64,000 bases of DNA from Mesoterricola sediminis (GCF_030295425.1 NZ_AP027081.1:2234965-2298964), one strand, 5' to 3'. Shown: positions 1-11,002, counted from the first letter of the stretch. The notes: generated by a model from the letters alone, not told the origin. Translations and numbers: made by a program.

Positions 1-450
1 GCCTACACGCGGTTCGACAACAGCGTCCACCTCAAGGAGCAGGGAGGGCTCGGGATCGGGTACGGCAGCTGGCTCACCGACAACGTGGGCCTGGACTTCT
101 CCCTGATCCGGAGCGACCTCAAGTCCGACCTGCCCACCGCCACGGGGAGCGGCACCCAGCACCAGCTCCTGGGCAGCGTCCTCATCGGCTTCCATCCCGA
201 GGGGTACCGGGCCTTCCCCTACTTCTCGGCGGGCATCGGGGGCACCCGCATCGACCGGCCCTTCTCGGGCTCGGACCACGACACCACGCGCCTCAGCTAC
301 CACGCGGGGCTGGGCGCCCAGTTCCGCGTGGGGTCCTGGGGCACCCTGACCCTGGACTCCAAGTACGTGCGCACCCAGGCGCTGGTGGCCCGCAACGACT
401 GGGTGACCACCGTGGGCTTCGGCTTCGGCTGGGGGAACGGGCCCCGATAG
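1..450 (+). CDS. Outer-membrane beta-barrel protein, 3' part
   Basis: The open frame runs in from the left edge, so the start and any signal peptide are missing; 149 residues are visible. The protein alternates polar and aromatic or hydrophobic residues in short strands separated by turns (for example FPYFSAGIGGTRI, then LSYHAGLGAQFRVG, then VTTVGFGFGWG). This is the pattern of small OmpA/OmpW-like outer-membrane barrels, probably eight-stranded. The function is not identifiable; a porin-like or adhesive role is only inference. Confidence 0.7.
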   Translation, partial: AYTRFDNSVHLKEQGGLGIGYGSWLTDNVGLDFSLIRSDLKSDLPTATGSGTQHQLLGSVLIGFHPEGYRAFPYFSAGIGGTRIDRPFSGSDHDTTRLSYHAGLGAQFRVGSWGTLTLDSKYVRTQALVARNDWVTTVGFGFGWGNGPR

Positions 451-521
451 GCGACCCGCTCCCCGCCCGCGCCCGGCGGGGCCACCCCGCCGGGCGCCCT
501 TTCCAACCAGGAGGAAGAACC

Positions 522-1499
522 ATGGAAAAGACCACCGCAACCAGCCTCTTGAGGGACGATCACCGCAAGGTGGAGGACCTCTACCGCCGCTTCAACCAGA
601 CCCAGGACTACGGGCAGCGGGTGGGCCTCGCCGAGGACATCTGCAAGGAGCTGGAGATCCATGCCCGCCTGGAGGAGTGCCTCGTGTACCCGGACCTCGC
701 CCGGGAAGGCGCGCCCACCGGCATGGCCCGGCACTTCGGCGATGAACATGGCACCGTCAAGCGGCTCATCAGCCAGGTGCGCATCTGCCACGCGGGGCAG
801 GCCCCCGCCTTCGCGGAGGACGACGCGCTCGTGGCCCGCATCATGGCCAGCATCGAGCACCACATCCAGGAGGAGGAGGGCACCGCCTTCCCGCGCCTGG
901 AGCAGGATCCCGACCACAACGCCTCCCTGGGGGCGGACCTGGCGACCCTCAAGATGAAGTTGAAGATGTGCCCGCCGGTCTTCGAGGCCATCGACGTGGA
1001 GGTGCCCGCCCGCGTCGCCTACAACCAGTGGACCCAGTTCGAGGCCTTCCCCCGCTTCCTGGACGCCGTGAAGGAGGTTCGCCAGCTGGACGATTCCCAC
1101 GTGCAGTGGCGGGTGGAGATCGCCGGCAAGGACTTCGGCTGGACCGCCGAGATCTACGAGCAGATCCCCGACGAGCGCATCGCCTGGAGCAGCGTGGACG
1201 GGGCCATCAACGCGGGTTCGGCCACCTTCCGCCCCCTCGGGGAGGGGGCCTGCCGGATCCTCGTGGAGATGGCCTACGAACCGAAGGGCCTCGTGGAGGA
1301 CCTGGGCGCCATGCTCGGCACGGTCTCGCGCAACCTGGCGGCGGCCCTGCGCAAGTTCAAGGACTACATCGAGACCACCTGCCGCGAGGACGGCGCGTGG
1401 CGGGGGGACATTGCCGGCAACCCGGTGGATCCCGAACTGGCCCGCCAGGGCCTGCCCAAGGAGGAGCCGGGCACTCCCCGTCCCCTGCCCGGCCTTTGA
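522..1499 (+). CDS. Hemerythrin HHE domain fused to SRPBCC (cyclase/dehydrase-like) domain
   Basis: A 325-residue protein preceded by an AGGAGGAAG ribosome site. Residues about 1-145 form a four-helix HHE domain with the expected iron ligands (DDHRK, HARLEE, DEHGT, EHHIQEEE), which in hemerythrins bind a di-iron centre that carries O2 or senses oxidants. Residues about 149-295 read as a START/SRPBCC fold (starting near VFEAIDVEVPARVAYNQW) like the polyketide cyclase/dehydrase and CoxG group, which binds hydrophobic ligands. No signal peptide, so cytoplasmic. The fusion is unusual; the ligand is unknown. It may be co-transcribed with the BON gene 44 bp downstream. Confidence 0.85.
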   Translation: MEKTTATSLLRDDHRKVEDLYRRFNQTQDYGQRVGLAEDICKELEIHARLEECLVYPDLAREGAPTGMARHFGDEHGTVKRLISQVRICHAGQAPAFAEDDALVARIMASIEHHIQEEEGTAFPRLEQDPDHNASLGADLATLKMKLKMCPPVFEAIDVEVPARVAYNQWTQFEAFPRFLDAVKEVRQLDDSHVQWRVEIAGKDFGWTAEIYEQIPDERIAWSSVDGAINAGSATFRPLGEGACRILVEMAYEPKGLVEDLGAMLGTVSRNLAAALRKFKDYIETTCREDGAWRGDIAGNPVDPELARQGLPKEEPGTPRPLPGL

Positions 1500-1543
1500 T
1501 ACCTGCGGACGGCGCCCCTGCCGTCCGCTTTTCCGGAGTTCCC

Positions 1544-1906
1544 ATGAAAGCCCACGTGCTGACGATCCTGCTCGCCACCGGCCTCGGGGCCGCGGCCCAG
1601 CAGCCGCCTCCCACCCCACCGCCCGATCGGCCTACCCACGAAGGGCGCACCCATAAGCACGCCCAGGACCAGGGCGCGGCCGATGCCGACACCGCCCTTG
1701 CCCGCCAGATCCGCAAGGAACTGAAGGAGACCAAGGGCCTCAGCGCCAAGGCCCGGGCCCTCAAGGTGGCCGCCAAGGGCGGCCAGGTCACCCTCCGGGG
1801 GACCGTGGCCACCGCCGAAGAAAAGGACCAGGTGGAGGCCATCGCCCGCCGCCTGGCCGGAGAAGGGAAGGTGACCAGCGAGGTGAAGGTGAAGAAGGCC
1901 CCCTGA
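1544..1906 (+). CDS. Secreted BON-domain protein
   Basis: A 120-residue protein. The start chosen is the ATG after TTCCGGAGTTCCC because it gives a clean signal peptide (MKAHVLTILLATGLGAAAQ). A proline-rich linker follows, then one BON domain (about residues 45-118; LARQIRKELKET, GGQVTLRGTV, EEKDQVEAIARRLAG). BON domains are found in OsmY-type periplasmic stress proteins and bind membranes or lipid. A periplasmic envelope-protection role is inferred. Confidence 0.8.
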   Translation: MKAHVLTILLATGLGAAAQQPPPTPPPDRPTHEGRTHKHAQDQGAADADTALARQIRKELKETKGLSAKARALKVAAKGGQVTLRGTVATAEEKDQVEAIARRLAGEGKVTSEVKVKKAP

Positions 1907-1991
1907 TCCGCGTTCGTCGCGCGCCCAACCCCCGCGCGGTTTCCCGCCCATCCGTGATCTCCGTCCCCGGGAATCCCGGTAGGCTGGAGGC

Positions 1992-2603
1992 ATGCAGTTC
2001 GCGGGTTCTTGGGCACGGTGGATCCTCCTGGCGGCACTCGGGGCGGGGGGGCTGGCGCAAGGCGTCGAACCCCCGTCCCCCTCCGCCGCCGCCATGGCCT
2101 TCGCCGAGTCCCTGCCCGGCCTGGATGCCTTCACCGTGCTGTCCCTGTACCGGGGCTGGCGCGTGGGGGCCGTGTCCAACCGCGGCCAGGGCGGGCGCCC
2201 CGCCACCCAGGTCTTCGCGCTGCGGAAGGAAGGCGCCCGGTGGAAGCGCGCCTACCTGGAGTCCTTCGAGGACGCCTACAACGTGCGCGTCGAAGCAAGG
2301 CCCGGCGTCCACTACAAGGGGGCGCCGGTGGTGTTCGTGTGGATGCAGTACGGGGCGGCGGGCGAATCCCTGGCCGTCTACGGCATCCGCCGCCGGGAAT
2401 TCACCCGGCTGCAGACCCTGTCCGCCGCGAGCTTCAGCTGGCATGACGGGGGGCCCGTCCTCCTGGCCCACCCGGCCGAAGGGGATCGGCCCCAGACCGC
2501 CTACCGCTGGACCGGCACCCAGTTCGTGGAGACCGAAGGCGCGGCCCCGCAGGGAGGGACCCATCGCGGGGCCGCGTCGGGCGCGGCTTCCGGCCGGTCC
2601 TGA
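1992..2603 (+). CDS. Hypothetical secreted protein
   Basis: A 203-residue protein with an N-terminal signal peptide (hydrophobic stretch WILLAALGAGGLAQG). The body contains several beta-strand-like segments with Tyr/Trp pairs and ends in an Ala/Gly/Ser-rich tail. I recognise no catalytic motif or family. It lies 80 bp upstream of the FMN riboswitch and is probably transcribed separately. Confidence 0.6.
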   Translation: MQFAGSWARWILLAALGAGGLAQGVEPPSPSAAAMAFAESLPGLDAFTVLSLYRGWRVGAVSNRGQGGRPATQVFALRKEGARWKRAYLESFEDAYNVRVEARPGVHYKGAPVVFVWMQYGAAGESLAVYGIRRREFTRLQTLSAASFSWHDGGPVLLAHPAEGDRPQTAYRWTGTQFVETEGAAPQGGTHRGAASGAASGRS

Positions 2604-2684
2604 AAGGCATGGCATCAGCCCGGCTGTTCCCAGGGCCGCCAACGTGCCATACTGGGTCCGTTGCGATGTGCGCAACGAACCAAC

Positions 2685-2823
2685 ACTTCAGGGCGGGGTG
2701 AAAGTCCCCACCGGCGGTAGGACGCGGCCCTCAGGCCCGTCGAGCCCGCGAGCGCCCGCAGCAGCGGGGACAGCAGATCCGGTCGAACTCCGGAGCCGAC
2801 GGTCATAGTCCGGATGAGAGAAG
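2685..2823 (+). promoter_or_regulatory. FMN riboswitch (RFN element)
   Basis: The conserved blocks of the RFN aptamer occur in order: CTTCAGGGCGGGGTGAAAGT, CCCCACCGGCGGTA, the central GAGCCCGCGAGCG arm, then TCCGGTCGAACTCCGGAGCC, GACGGTCATAGTCCGGATG and AGAGAAGG. FMN binding is known to shut off riboflavin genes. The closing strand runs straight into the ribosome-binding site of ribB (AAGGAGG, 11 bp before the ATG), so control at translation initiation is likely. No separate terminator hairpin with a T-run is visible between aptamer and start codon. Confidence 0.95.
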
Positions 2824-2833
2824 GAGGGGCACC

Positions 2834-3454
2834 ATGCCTATGGACCGTGTCGAAGCCGCCATCCAAGCCTTCAAGGAAGGGCGGGCCGTCGTGCTCGTGG
2901 ACGATCCGGACCGGGAGAACGAGGGGGACCTGATCATCCCCGCGGAGACGCTCAACGAAGAGATCATGGCCATGATGATCCGCGAGTGCAGCGGCATCGT
3001 GTGCCTCTGCATCGACGACGCCACCGCGCGCCAGCTCGACCTGCCCCAGATGGTGAGCCACAACAACAGCAAGAACGGCACGGCCTTCACCGTGTCCATC
3101 GAGGCCAAGGAGGGCGTCACCACGGGCGTCTCGGCCCACGACCGGGTGGTGACCATCCAGACCGCCATCCGCCCCGGGGCGCGCCCCGACGACCTGGCCC
3201 GGCCCGGCCACGTCTTCCCCCTCCGGGCCCACAGCGGGGGCCTGGCCTGCCGCCGGGGCCACACCGAAGGGGCCATCGAACTGGCCCGTATGGCCGGTTT
3301 CCGCCCCGCCGCAGTCCTTTGCGAACTCATGAACCCCGATGGCACCATGATGCGCGGCCGGACCCTGGCGTGGTTCGCGGAGCGCAACACCTTCCCCCTC
3401 CTGTCCATCCAGGACCTCGTGGAAGCCCAGCGTCCCGGCACCAACCTGGCGTAG
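2834..3454 (+). CDS. ribB: 3,4-dihydroxy-2-butanone-4-phosphate synthase
   Basis: RibB converts ribulose-5-phosphate to dihydroxybutanone phosphate plus formate, the four-carbon precursor of riboflavin. At 206 residues it is the monofunctional enzyme, without the GTP cyclohydrolase II half of RibBA fusions. Hallmarks are the acidic loop [22 protein letters not shown], the [11 protein letters not shown] segment and [11 protein letters not shown]. The gene follows the FMN riboswitch directly, so FMN should feed back on it. It ends 12 bp before the convergent dehydrogenase gene. Confidence 0.95.
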   Translation: MPMDRVEAAIQAFKEGRAVVLVDDPDRENEGDLIIPAETLNEEIMAMMIRECSGIVCLCIDDATARQLDLPQMVSHNNSKNGTAFTVSIEAKEGVTTGVSAHDRVVTIQTAIRPGARPDDLARPGHVFPLRAHSGGLACRRGHTEGAIELARMAGFRPAAVLCELMNPDGTMMRGRTLAWFAERNTFPLLSIQDLVEAQRPGTNLA

Positions 3455-3466
3455 CCAGGCGCCCAG

Positions 3467-4609
3467 CTACGGACACGCCGTTCCGTCGCGCCGCGTCCAC
3501 TGGACGCCGCGCTTCGCCAGGTCGCGCCGGATGAAGTCCCAGCACCCGGCCTTCATGCCCACCACCTCGGGCGGGGCCACCCCGGGCTCGGACCACAGGC
3601 CCTCGGCCACGAGGCGCACGGTGGCCGTGCAGGTGTAGCCGGTGGTCCGGGCCATGCTGGTGGTCCCGGTGGCGCGGTCGTAGCGGTCCAGGAGGTCCCA
3701 GGTCTCGCGCACGGGCCTGCCGTCCTTCTCCCCCGCGACGATCACGCGCATGACGGTGAAGTCCTCGTCGCCCTCCCCCATCTGCCACAGGGGAAAGAGG
3801 AGGCGGGTGGTGAGGTCCATGGGCGCCACCGGCACCCCGTTGAGCTCGACGGGCTCGGTGGAGAAGAACCCCGCCTCCCGCAGCATGCGCATCTTCTCGA
3901 TGTGGCCGGGGTAGCGGAGGGTCTTCTCCTTCATGAAGGGCGCCTTCACGGTCCGGATGATGCTCCGCAGGCCGTCGGTGTTGAAGGCCTCCAGGGTGCC
4001 GATCCCGGGGAAGTCCATGAGTTCCGGCTCGCTGAGGGCCGGCATCACGATCTCCTGGCCGTGGGCCACGTACCGGGCGGGGCGGGTGTACTCCTCCACC
4101 ACGTCCACGGGGGAGAAGCCGGCCTTGTACTCGAAGGGCCAGGTGCGGACCACGGGCAGGCCGCCCACATAGCATTCGAAGGAGGTCACCCGGTCCACCC
4201 GGCGGACCACGTCCCCGAGGATGAAGTTGTCGCAGCCCGGGGCCACCCCCGCGTCCATCACGGCGACGAGGCCCTTGTCCCGGGCGAGGCCGTCCAGGCG
4301 GAAGGGGTCCTCGGGGAAGAAGGAGATGTCCACCATGGGCCGGCCCGCCTCCAGGACGGCCTGGAGGGTGGTGAAGCCCATGAAGCCGGGCACGGCGCCC
4401 ACGGCGAGGTCGCAGCCGGCCACCGCCTCCTGCACGGCGCCGGGCTGGGCCAGGTCCGCCAGGTGGGTGCGCAGGCCCTTGGCGGCCAGGCGGTCCAGGG
4501 CGACATGGGAGCGGTCGGCCACCGTCACCTCGAAGGCGCCGTCCTGGGCCAGGTCCAGGGCCAGGGTGGCCCCCACGCGGCCGGCGCCGAGCACGCAGAT
4601 CCTCTTCAT
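3467..4609 (-). CDS. Saccharopine dehydrogenase family / lysine 6-dehydrogenase-like oxidoreductase
   Basis: A 380-residue protein opening with a Rossmann dinucleotide motif (MKRICVLGAGRVGATLALDL). The layout of an N-terminal NAD(P) domain and a C-terminal substrate domain (about residue 125 on) with VMDAGVAPGCDNFI matches saccharopine dehydrogenase and bacterial lysine 6-dehydrogenase. An oxidative step on lysine or a similar amino acid is the best guess; the exact substrate cannot be read from the sequence. It diverges from the radical SAM gene with 53 bp between starts. Confidence 0.75.
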   Translation of the reverse strand: MKRICVLGAGRVGATLALDLAQDGAFEVTVADRSHVALDRLAAKGLRTHLADLAQPGAVQEAVAGCDLAVGAVPGFMGFTTLQAVLEAGRPMVDISFFPEDPFRLDGLARDKGLVAVMDAGVAPGCDNFILGDVVRRVDRVTSFECYVGGLPVVRTWPFEYKAGFSPVDVVEEYTRPARYVAHGQEIVMPALSEPELMDFPGIGTLEAFNTDGLRSIIRTVKAPFMKEKTLRYPGHIEKMRMLREAGFFSTEPVELNGVPVAPMDLTTRLLFPLWQMGEGDEDFTVMRVIVAGEKDGRPVRETWDLLDRYDRATGTTSMARTTGYTCTATVRLVAEGLWSEPGVAPPEVVGMKAGCWDFIRRDLAKRGVQWTRRDGTACP

Positions 4610-4662
4610 GGAAGGCCTCCGGGAGATGCGCCAGTGTACACCTGCCCTGGTAGGCTGGAACC

Positions 4663-5529
4663 ATGGACGGTCTCGTGAAAGCCCATCTGGATCATCGACG
4701 CGCCTGGCAGGATTTCGACTACTGCTACCCGGTCATCTCCCGGCGCAGCAAGGGCGTGAGCCTGGGGGTCAACCTGAACCCCGACAAGGTGTGCAACTTC
4801 GACTGCGTCTACTGCGAGGTGGACCGGACCACGCCCCCGCGCCGGAAGGACGTGGACCTGGACCAGCTGGCCCGGGAGATGGAGGTCCTCCTGGACCTGG
4901 TCCAGTCCGGCGAGCTGTTCCAGGTGCCGCCCTTCGACAGCGCCGCCCCCCACCAGCGGCGCCTCAACGACATCGCCTTCTCCGGCGACGGGGAGCCCAC
5001 CACCCTCCGGGCCTTCCCCCAGGCCGTGGCCCGCATGGCGGCCCTCCGCAGCCGCCGGGGCCTGCGGGACCTGAAGCTGGTGCTGATCACCGACGCCTCC
5101 CGCCTCCAGGCCCCCGAGATCCAGGAAGGCCTGGAGATCCTCATGGACAACGGGGGCGAGGTCTGGGCCAAGCTGGACGCCGGCACCGAGGCCCACTACC
5201 AGGCCATCGACCGCTCCAAGGTGCCCTTCCAGCGCATCCTGGACAACCTGGCCGAAACGGCCGCCCGCTGGCCCATCGTGATCCAGACCCTCTTCCTGGC
5301 CTGGCAGGGGCAGGGCCCCTCCGACGCCGAGGTGGAGGCCTACATCGGGCGCCTGCAGGCCATCCGCGCCCGCGGCACCCTGGCGGGGATCCAGATCTAC
5401 ACCGTGGCCCGCCCGACCCCGGAGCCGGAGGCCCGGCCCCTGCCGGCCACCGACCTCGATCGACTGGCGGCCCGGGTCAAGGACGCCCTGCCCGACGTGG
5501 CCCTGGAGGTCTTCTACGGCCCCGCCTAG
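4663..5529 (+). CDS. Radical SAM protein
   Basis: A 288-residue protein with the radical SAM cysteine triad in VCNFDCVYCEVDR (CX3CX2C), which holds a 4Fe-4S cluster that cleaves S-adenosylmethionine. The glycine-rich FSGDGEPTT segment follows as expected for the SAM site. There is no extra C-terminal cysteine cluster, so it is not a SPASM enzyme. It resembles short uncharacterised radical SAM proteins of the COG0731 type; the substrate is unknown. Its stop lies close to or inside the start region of the CapA-like gene, suggesting coupling. Confidence 0.85.
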   Translation: MDGLVKAHLDHRRAWQDFDYCYPVISRRSKGVSLGVNLNPDKVCNFDCVYCEVDRTTPPRRKDVDLDQLAREMEVLLDLVQSGELFQVPPFDSAAPHQRRLNDIAFSGDGEPTTLRAFPQAVARMAALRSRRGLRDLKLVLITDASRLQAPEIQEGLEILMDNGGEVWAKLDAGTEAHYQAIDRSKVPFQRILDNLAETAARWPIVIQTLFLAWQGQGPSDAEVEAYIGRLQAIRARGTLAGIQIYTVARPTPEPEARPLPATDLDRLAARVKDALPDVALEVFYGPA

Positions 5530-5623
5530 GCGCCTCCTCGCGGGCCTGGCCGGCCTGGGCCTCCTGGCCCTCGGCCCCGGTCCGGCCCGGCCTGGCCCGG
5601 CCCAGCCCCCGCCGGCGGCCCCG

Positions 5624-6763
5624 GTGGAGGTGGCCCGGATCGAGCTGGCCGCCGTGGGCGATGTCCTGATGCACCAGGATGTGAAGGCCTCCGCGGCCCA
5701 GGCCCCCGGCGGCCTCGGCGACCTGTGGTCCGAGGTCACGCCCCGCTTCCGGCGGGCGGACATCGCCTTCGCCAACCTGGAAACCCCCGTGGCCCCCCGG
5801 ACGGGGCGCCCCGGCCGGCCCTTCCAGTTCAACGCCCCCGAGGACCTGCCGGCCGCCCTGCGGGCCTCCGGCATCGGCGTCGTCGCGGTGGCCAACAACC
5901 ACGCCTTCGACCAGGGGCCCCGCGGCCTGACCGAGACCCTGGCGCGCCTGGGGGCCGCCGGCCTCGTCGCGGTGGGGGCGGGCGCCACCCGGGCCGAAGC
6001 CGAGACACCCCGGTTCGTGGAGGCCAAGGGGCTCAAGGTGGCCTTCCTGGCCTTCACGGACATCTTCAACGTCGACCTGAACACCCGCGCCGACCGGCCC
6101 TGGGTCCGGGGGATCGATCCCCCGGCGGCGGCCGCCGCCGTCCGGGCCGCCAGGGCCCAGGCCGACGCCGTGGTGGTCAGCGTCCACTGGGGGGCCGAAT
6201 ACCTGCACGCCCCCCTGGAGCGCCAGAAGCGCCTCGCCAAGGCGCTGGCCGACGCCGGCGCCGACGTCATCCTGGGCCACCACCCCCACGTCCTCCAGCC
6301 CGTCGACGTGCTGGCCTCCGGGGACCGCCGCACCGTGGTGGCCTACAGCCTGGGCAACTTCATCTCCAACCAGGACCGCATGTACCGGGCGGACCTCTTC
6401 CCCGTGGCCGGCGGCGACAGCCGGGACGGCGCCCTCTTCAGCTGCCGCCTCGTCAAGCTCCGGTACCTGGACGGCACCGAGCGCGTCCAGGTGGAGGAGG
6501 CCCGCTGCGAGCCCCTGTGGACCCTCAACAACTGGCGGGAGGCCGCCGGGCGCAAGACCCCCCGCCTCATCCGGGTCGTCCCCGCCACCCAGCGCCTCCT
6601 GGAGGCCGAAGCGGAGGTGGAGCGCCTGCGCGCCGCCGTCCCGCCCGACCGAGCGGCCCTGCTCGCCCAGCAGGAGACCGTGCGCACCCTGATGCTCCGG
6701 CGCGCCCGCGCCGAGGCCATCCTGGGCGCCCCCTTCGTGACCCAGGGGGCGCCCAGGCCCTGA
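5624..6763 (+). CDS. CapA family metallophosphatase-like protein
   Basis: The PGA_cap/CapA signature segments are all present: AAVGDVLMHQD, ANLETPV, VANNHAFDQG, VSVHWGAEY, LGHHPHVLQPV and YSLGNFISNQ. The fold is that of calcineurin-like phosphoesterases, and relatives act in poly-gamma-glutamate or other polymer export. GTG at 5624 is the first standard start. However, the same frame continues upstream from about 5528 and encodes a typical signal peptide (RRLLAGLAGLGLLALGPGPA), so the real start probably lies further upstream at a non-standard codon, overlapping the radical SAM gene. Confidence 0.8.
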   Translation: MEVARIELAAVGDVLMHQDVKASAAQAPGGLGDLWSEVTPRFRRADIAFANLETPVAPRTGRPGRPFQFNAPEDLPAALRASGIGVVAVANNHAFDQGPRGLTETLARLGAAGLVAVGAGATRAEAETPRFVEAKGLKVAFLAFTDIFNVDLNTRADRPWVRGIDPPAAAAAVRAARAQADAVVVSVHWGAEYLHAPLERQKRLAKALADAGADVILGHHPHVLQPVDVLASGDRRTVVAYSLGNFISNQDRMYRADLFPVAGGDSRDGALFSCRLVKLRYLDGTERVQVEEARCEPLWTLNNWREAAGRKTPRLIRVVPATQRLLEAEAEVERLRAAVPPDRAALLAQQETVRTLMLRRARAEAILGAPFVTQGAPRP

Positions 6764-6768
6764 GGGCC

Positions 6769-7170
6769 CTACTGGACGATGACCGAACCGTCCGACGCCA
6801 CGGAGACCTTCGCGCCAACCAGGTGATCCACCCGCGGCTTCCTGGAGGAACCGGTCAGGTGGGCTTTCCCGCTCTTGGTGAGGATGGTGAACGGAACCGT
6901 CCCGCCTCCGAGGGGGCCCGTGCTGAACCGAAGTTTTACGGTTCCGGAAGCGGGGAGGGGATAGGTGCCGCCCGGGCTCAAGGTGGCCAAGAAGGTTCCC
7001 GCGCCATTCAGCACATCGACCTTGGGGGTGCCATGGCTGCTGTCCAGCAGGAGGTCCGCATCCTGCGCGTTCTTGCAATGGATGACGATGATGCCCGTGC
7101 CCGCCTGGGCGGTGGATGCGCCGGCGGCCGCCAGCACCAGGCTGGCGACCAGAAGGGTAGGAAATCGCAT
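6769..7170 (-). CDS. Small secreted hypothetical protein
   Basis: A 133-residue protein with a clear signal peptide (MRFPTLLVASLVLAAAGASTAQA) and a short beta-rich body (LSPGGTYPL, VKLRFSTG, KVSVASDGSVIVQ). A ribosome site (GGAAAGGA) precedes the start on the minus strand. No family recognised. It converges on the CapA-like gene with only 5 bp between the stops. Confidence 0.7.
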   Translation of the reverse strand: MRFPTLLVASLVLAAAGASTAQAGTGIIVIHCKNAQDADLLLDSSHGTPKVDVLNGAGTFLATLSPGGTYPLPASGTVKLRFSTGPLGGGTVPFTILTKSGKAHLTGSSRKPRVDHLVGAKVSVASDGSVIVQ

Positions 7171-7260
7171 GGGGGTCCTTTCCGGAAAGGGCCGTTCTGA
7201 CGGCCGACAGAAGATGGAATATAAATAATTTAATGTGATCCCCTGTCAAGGACGCCTCCC

Positions 7261-7303
7261 CCAAAAAGGCGAGGGGCCGGCGCCTTGGCGCCGGCCCCTC
7301 GCG
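7261..7303 (-). terminator. Intrinsic terminator of the sdh operon
   Basis: A perfect 16-bp inverted repeat (arms 7269-7284 and 7287-7302, loop of 2) lies 15 bp past the sdhB stop. Read on the minus strand, the GC hairpin is followed by C then TTTTT, the standard rho-independent layout. Confidence 0.9.
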
Positions 7304-7317
7304 TGGGACGGATCCGA

Positions 7318-8100
7318 TCAGAAGCCGCCGGCGGCGCCTTCGGGCCTGTAGGTGATGCTGGCCTTGATGAAATCGCGGTTCATGCGGGCGATGGTGTCCA
7401 GGGTGATGCCCTTGGGACAGGCGGCCTCGCACTCGCCGTGGTTGGTGCAGGTGCCGAAGCCCTCCTTGTCCATCTGGGCGACCATGGCCCGGGCGCGGTT
7501 CATGCGCTCCGGCTGGCCCTGGGGCAGCAGGGCCAGGTGGCTGATCTTGGCGGCGGTGAAGAGCATGGCGCTGGCGTTGGGGCAGGCAGCCACGCAGGCC
7601 CCGCAGCCGATGCAGGCGGCCGCGTCGAAGGCCAGGTCGGCCTTCTGCTTTTCCACGGGGGTGGCGTTGGCGTCGCAGGCGCAGCCGGTGGGGGCGCTGA
7701 TGAAGCCGCCGGCGGCGATGATGCGGTCCAGGGCCGACCGGTCCACCATCAGGTCCTTGAGGACGGGGAAGGCCTCGGCCCGGATGGGCTCGATGGTGAT
7801 CTCCTGCCCGTCCTCGAAGCTGCGCATGTGCAGCTGGCACGTGGTGGTGCGCTCCTTGGGCCCGTGGGGGCGGCCGTTGATGACCAGGTTGCAGGCCCCG
7901 CAGATGCCCTCGCGGCAGTCGTGGTCGATGACGATGGGGTCCTCGCCCTTCTTGATGAGGCCTTCATTCACCACGTCCAGCATTTCCAGGAAGGACATTT
8001 CGGTGGAGACGTTCGGGGCGTCGTAGGTGACGAAACGGCCCTGGGCCTGGCGGTTGGCCTGGCGCCAGACGTGCAGCTTCACGTTGATGTGCTTTTCCAT
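7318..8100 (-). CDS. sdhB: Succinate dehydrogenase / fumarate reductase iron-sulfur subunit
   Basis: A 260-residue subunit that wires electrons between SdhA flavin and membrane quinone. The 2Fe-2S loop is [13 protein letters not shown]; the 4Fe-4S and 3Fe-4S ligands are in [15 protein letters not shown] and [14 protein letters not shown]. The start at MEKHINVKL, 10 bp after sdhA, is preferred over longer frames because those overlap sdhA and add an unrelated Arg/Thr-rich tail. The CACDANATP insertion is typical of the type-B enzymes found in Bacteroidetes, Desulfobacterota and acidobacteria. It is the last gene of sdhCAB. Confidence 0.95.
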   Translation of the reverse strand: MEKHINVKLHVWRQANRQAQGRFVTYDAPNVSTEMSFLEMLDVVNEGLIKKGEDPIVIDHDCREGICGACNLVINGRPHGPKERTTTCQLHMRSFEDGQEITIEPIRAEAFPVLKDLMVDRSALDRIIAAGGFISAPTGCACDANATPVEKQKADLAFDAAACIGCGACVAACPNASAMLFTAAKISHLALLPQGQPERMNRARAMVAQMDKEGFGTCTNHGECEAACPKGITLDTIARMNRDFIKASITYRPEGAAGGF

Positions 8101-8110
8101 GGTCCGTTCC

Positions 8111-10024
<1,914 letters not shown>

Positions 10025-10037
10025 GTTCCTTGCCCTC

Positions 10038-10712
10038 CTACAGGTGGATGACGCCGGCCAGCACCGCGACCGGGAACGAGATGTTGACGCCCGCGACCAG
10101 GATCGCCATCACGTAGGCGAAGCGCTTGCGGCACGTGTCGTAGCGCGGGTGGGACCAGCCCAGGGTCTGGGTCATGCTCCAGACGCCGTGCCACATGTGG
10201 ATCCCCAGGCAGACCTGGGCGACGACGTAGATGGCCGCGGCCAGCGGCTGCTGGAAGCCGGTGACGAAGTTGTGGTAGGGGTCGGCGCGGTCGAAGCTGG
10301 GGTGGCAGGTGCCCACGGTGAGGTGCATCAGGTGGTAGAGCACGAAGAAGGCCAGGAACACGCCGGTCCAGCGCATGGTGCGGCTGGAGAAGGTGGCCGC
10401 CCGGTACTGCTGGGCCCGGTATCCCACCGGGCGGGCCGCGCGGTTGGCCAGGGTGAGGCTCAGGGCCGCCCAGCCGTGGAGGACCACGGCCGCCAGCATC
10501 ACGCCCCGGAAGACCCAGATCCCGCCGCCGTGGACCATGGTGTGCAGGAACTCGGCGTAGTGGTTCAGGGCTTCCCGGCCCATGTAGGCCTGGAGGTTGC
10601 CCAGCATGTGGACGGTGACGAACCCGAAGAGGACGATGCCGGTGACGGCCATCACCACCTTCTTGCCGACCGATGTGTCCAGGAAGCCTGGGCTGGTTTC
10701 AGCGACGGACAT
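10038..10712 (-). CDS. sdhC: Succinate dehydrogenase cytochrome b subunit (type B)
   Basis: A 224-residue membrane anchor with five hydrophobic segments and histidines suited to two b hemes ([25 protein letters not shown]). A single long cytochrome subunit instead of SdhC plus SdhD marks the type-B family. The start MSVAETSPG is chosen because GGAAGGAAGGAG sits just upstream on the minus strand. It is first in sdhCAB. Confidence 0.92.
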   Translation of the reverse strand: MSVAETSPGFLDTSVGKKVVMAVTGIVLFGFVTVHMLGNLQAYMGREALNHYAEFLHTMVHGGGIWVFRGVMLAAVVLHGWAALSLTLANRAARPVGYRAQQYRAATFSSRTMRWTGVFLAFFVLYHLMHLTVGTCHPSFDRADPYHNFVTGFQQPLAAAIYVVAQVCLGIHMWHGVWSMTQTLGWSHPRYDTCRKRFAYVMAILVAGVNISFPVAVLAGVIHL

Positions 10713-10808
10713 GGATGCTCCTTCCTTCCGCGATGACGGATGCGCCCGCATCCGGTGATGGTTGGGTTGACGCGATGACAAAGGGTCATGGGCGAATGGA
10801 TGGACCCC

Positions 10809-10836
10809 ATTATGATCGGGGATTTCCTGTTGGCAA
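10809..10836 (-). promoter_or_regulatory. Possible sdh promoter
   Basis: On the minus strand TTGCCA (10836-10831) and CATAAT (10814-10809) are spaced by 16 bp, about 100 bp ahead of the sdhC start, in an AT-rich patch. This is a plausible sigma-70-type promoter by eye only. Confidence 0.35.
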
Positions 10837-11002
10837 TTTCCAAGTCTCGGAACCCGGATTGATGGGGCTATTTGCTTTGTTTTTCAATCTTTAATCGATC
10901 TTTTTGCCACGATTCAAGGTCCGCCTGGAAGCCCGATGGGTGGGACGGGGGGGTTGCGCATTCCGTTTGGGGAATTATTGTTTATTCATTTCTGAGGTGC
11001 CG

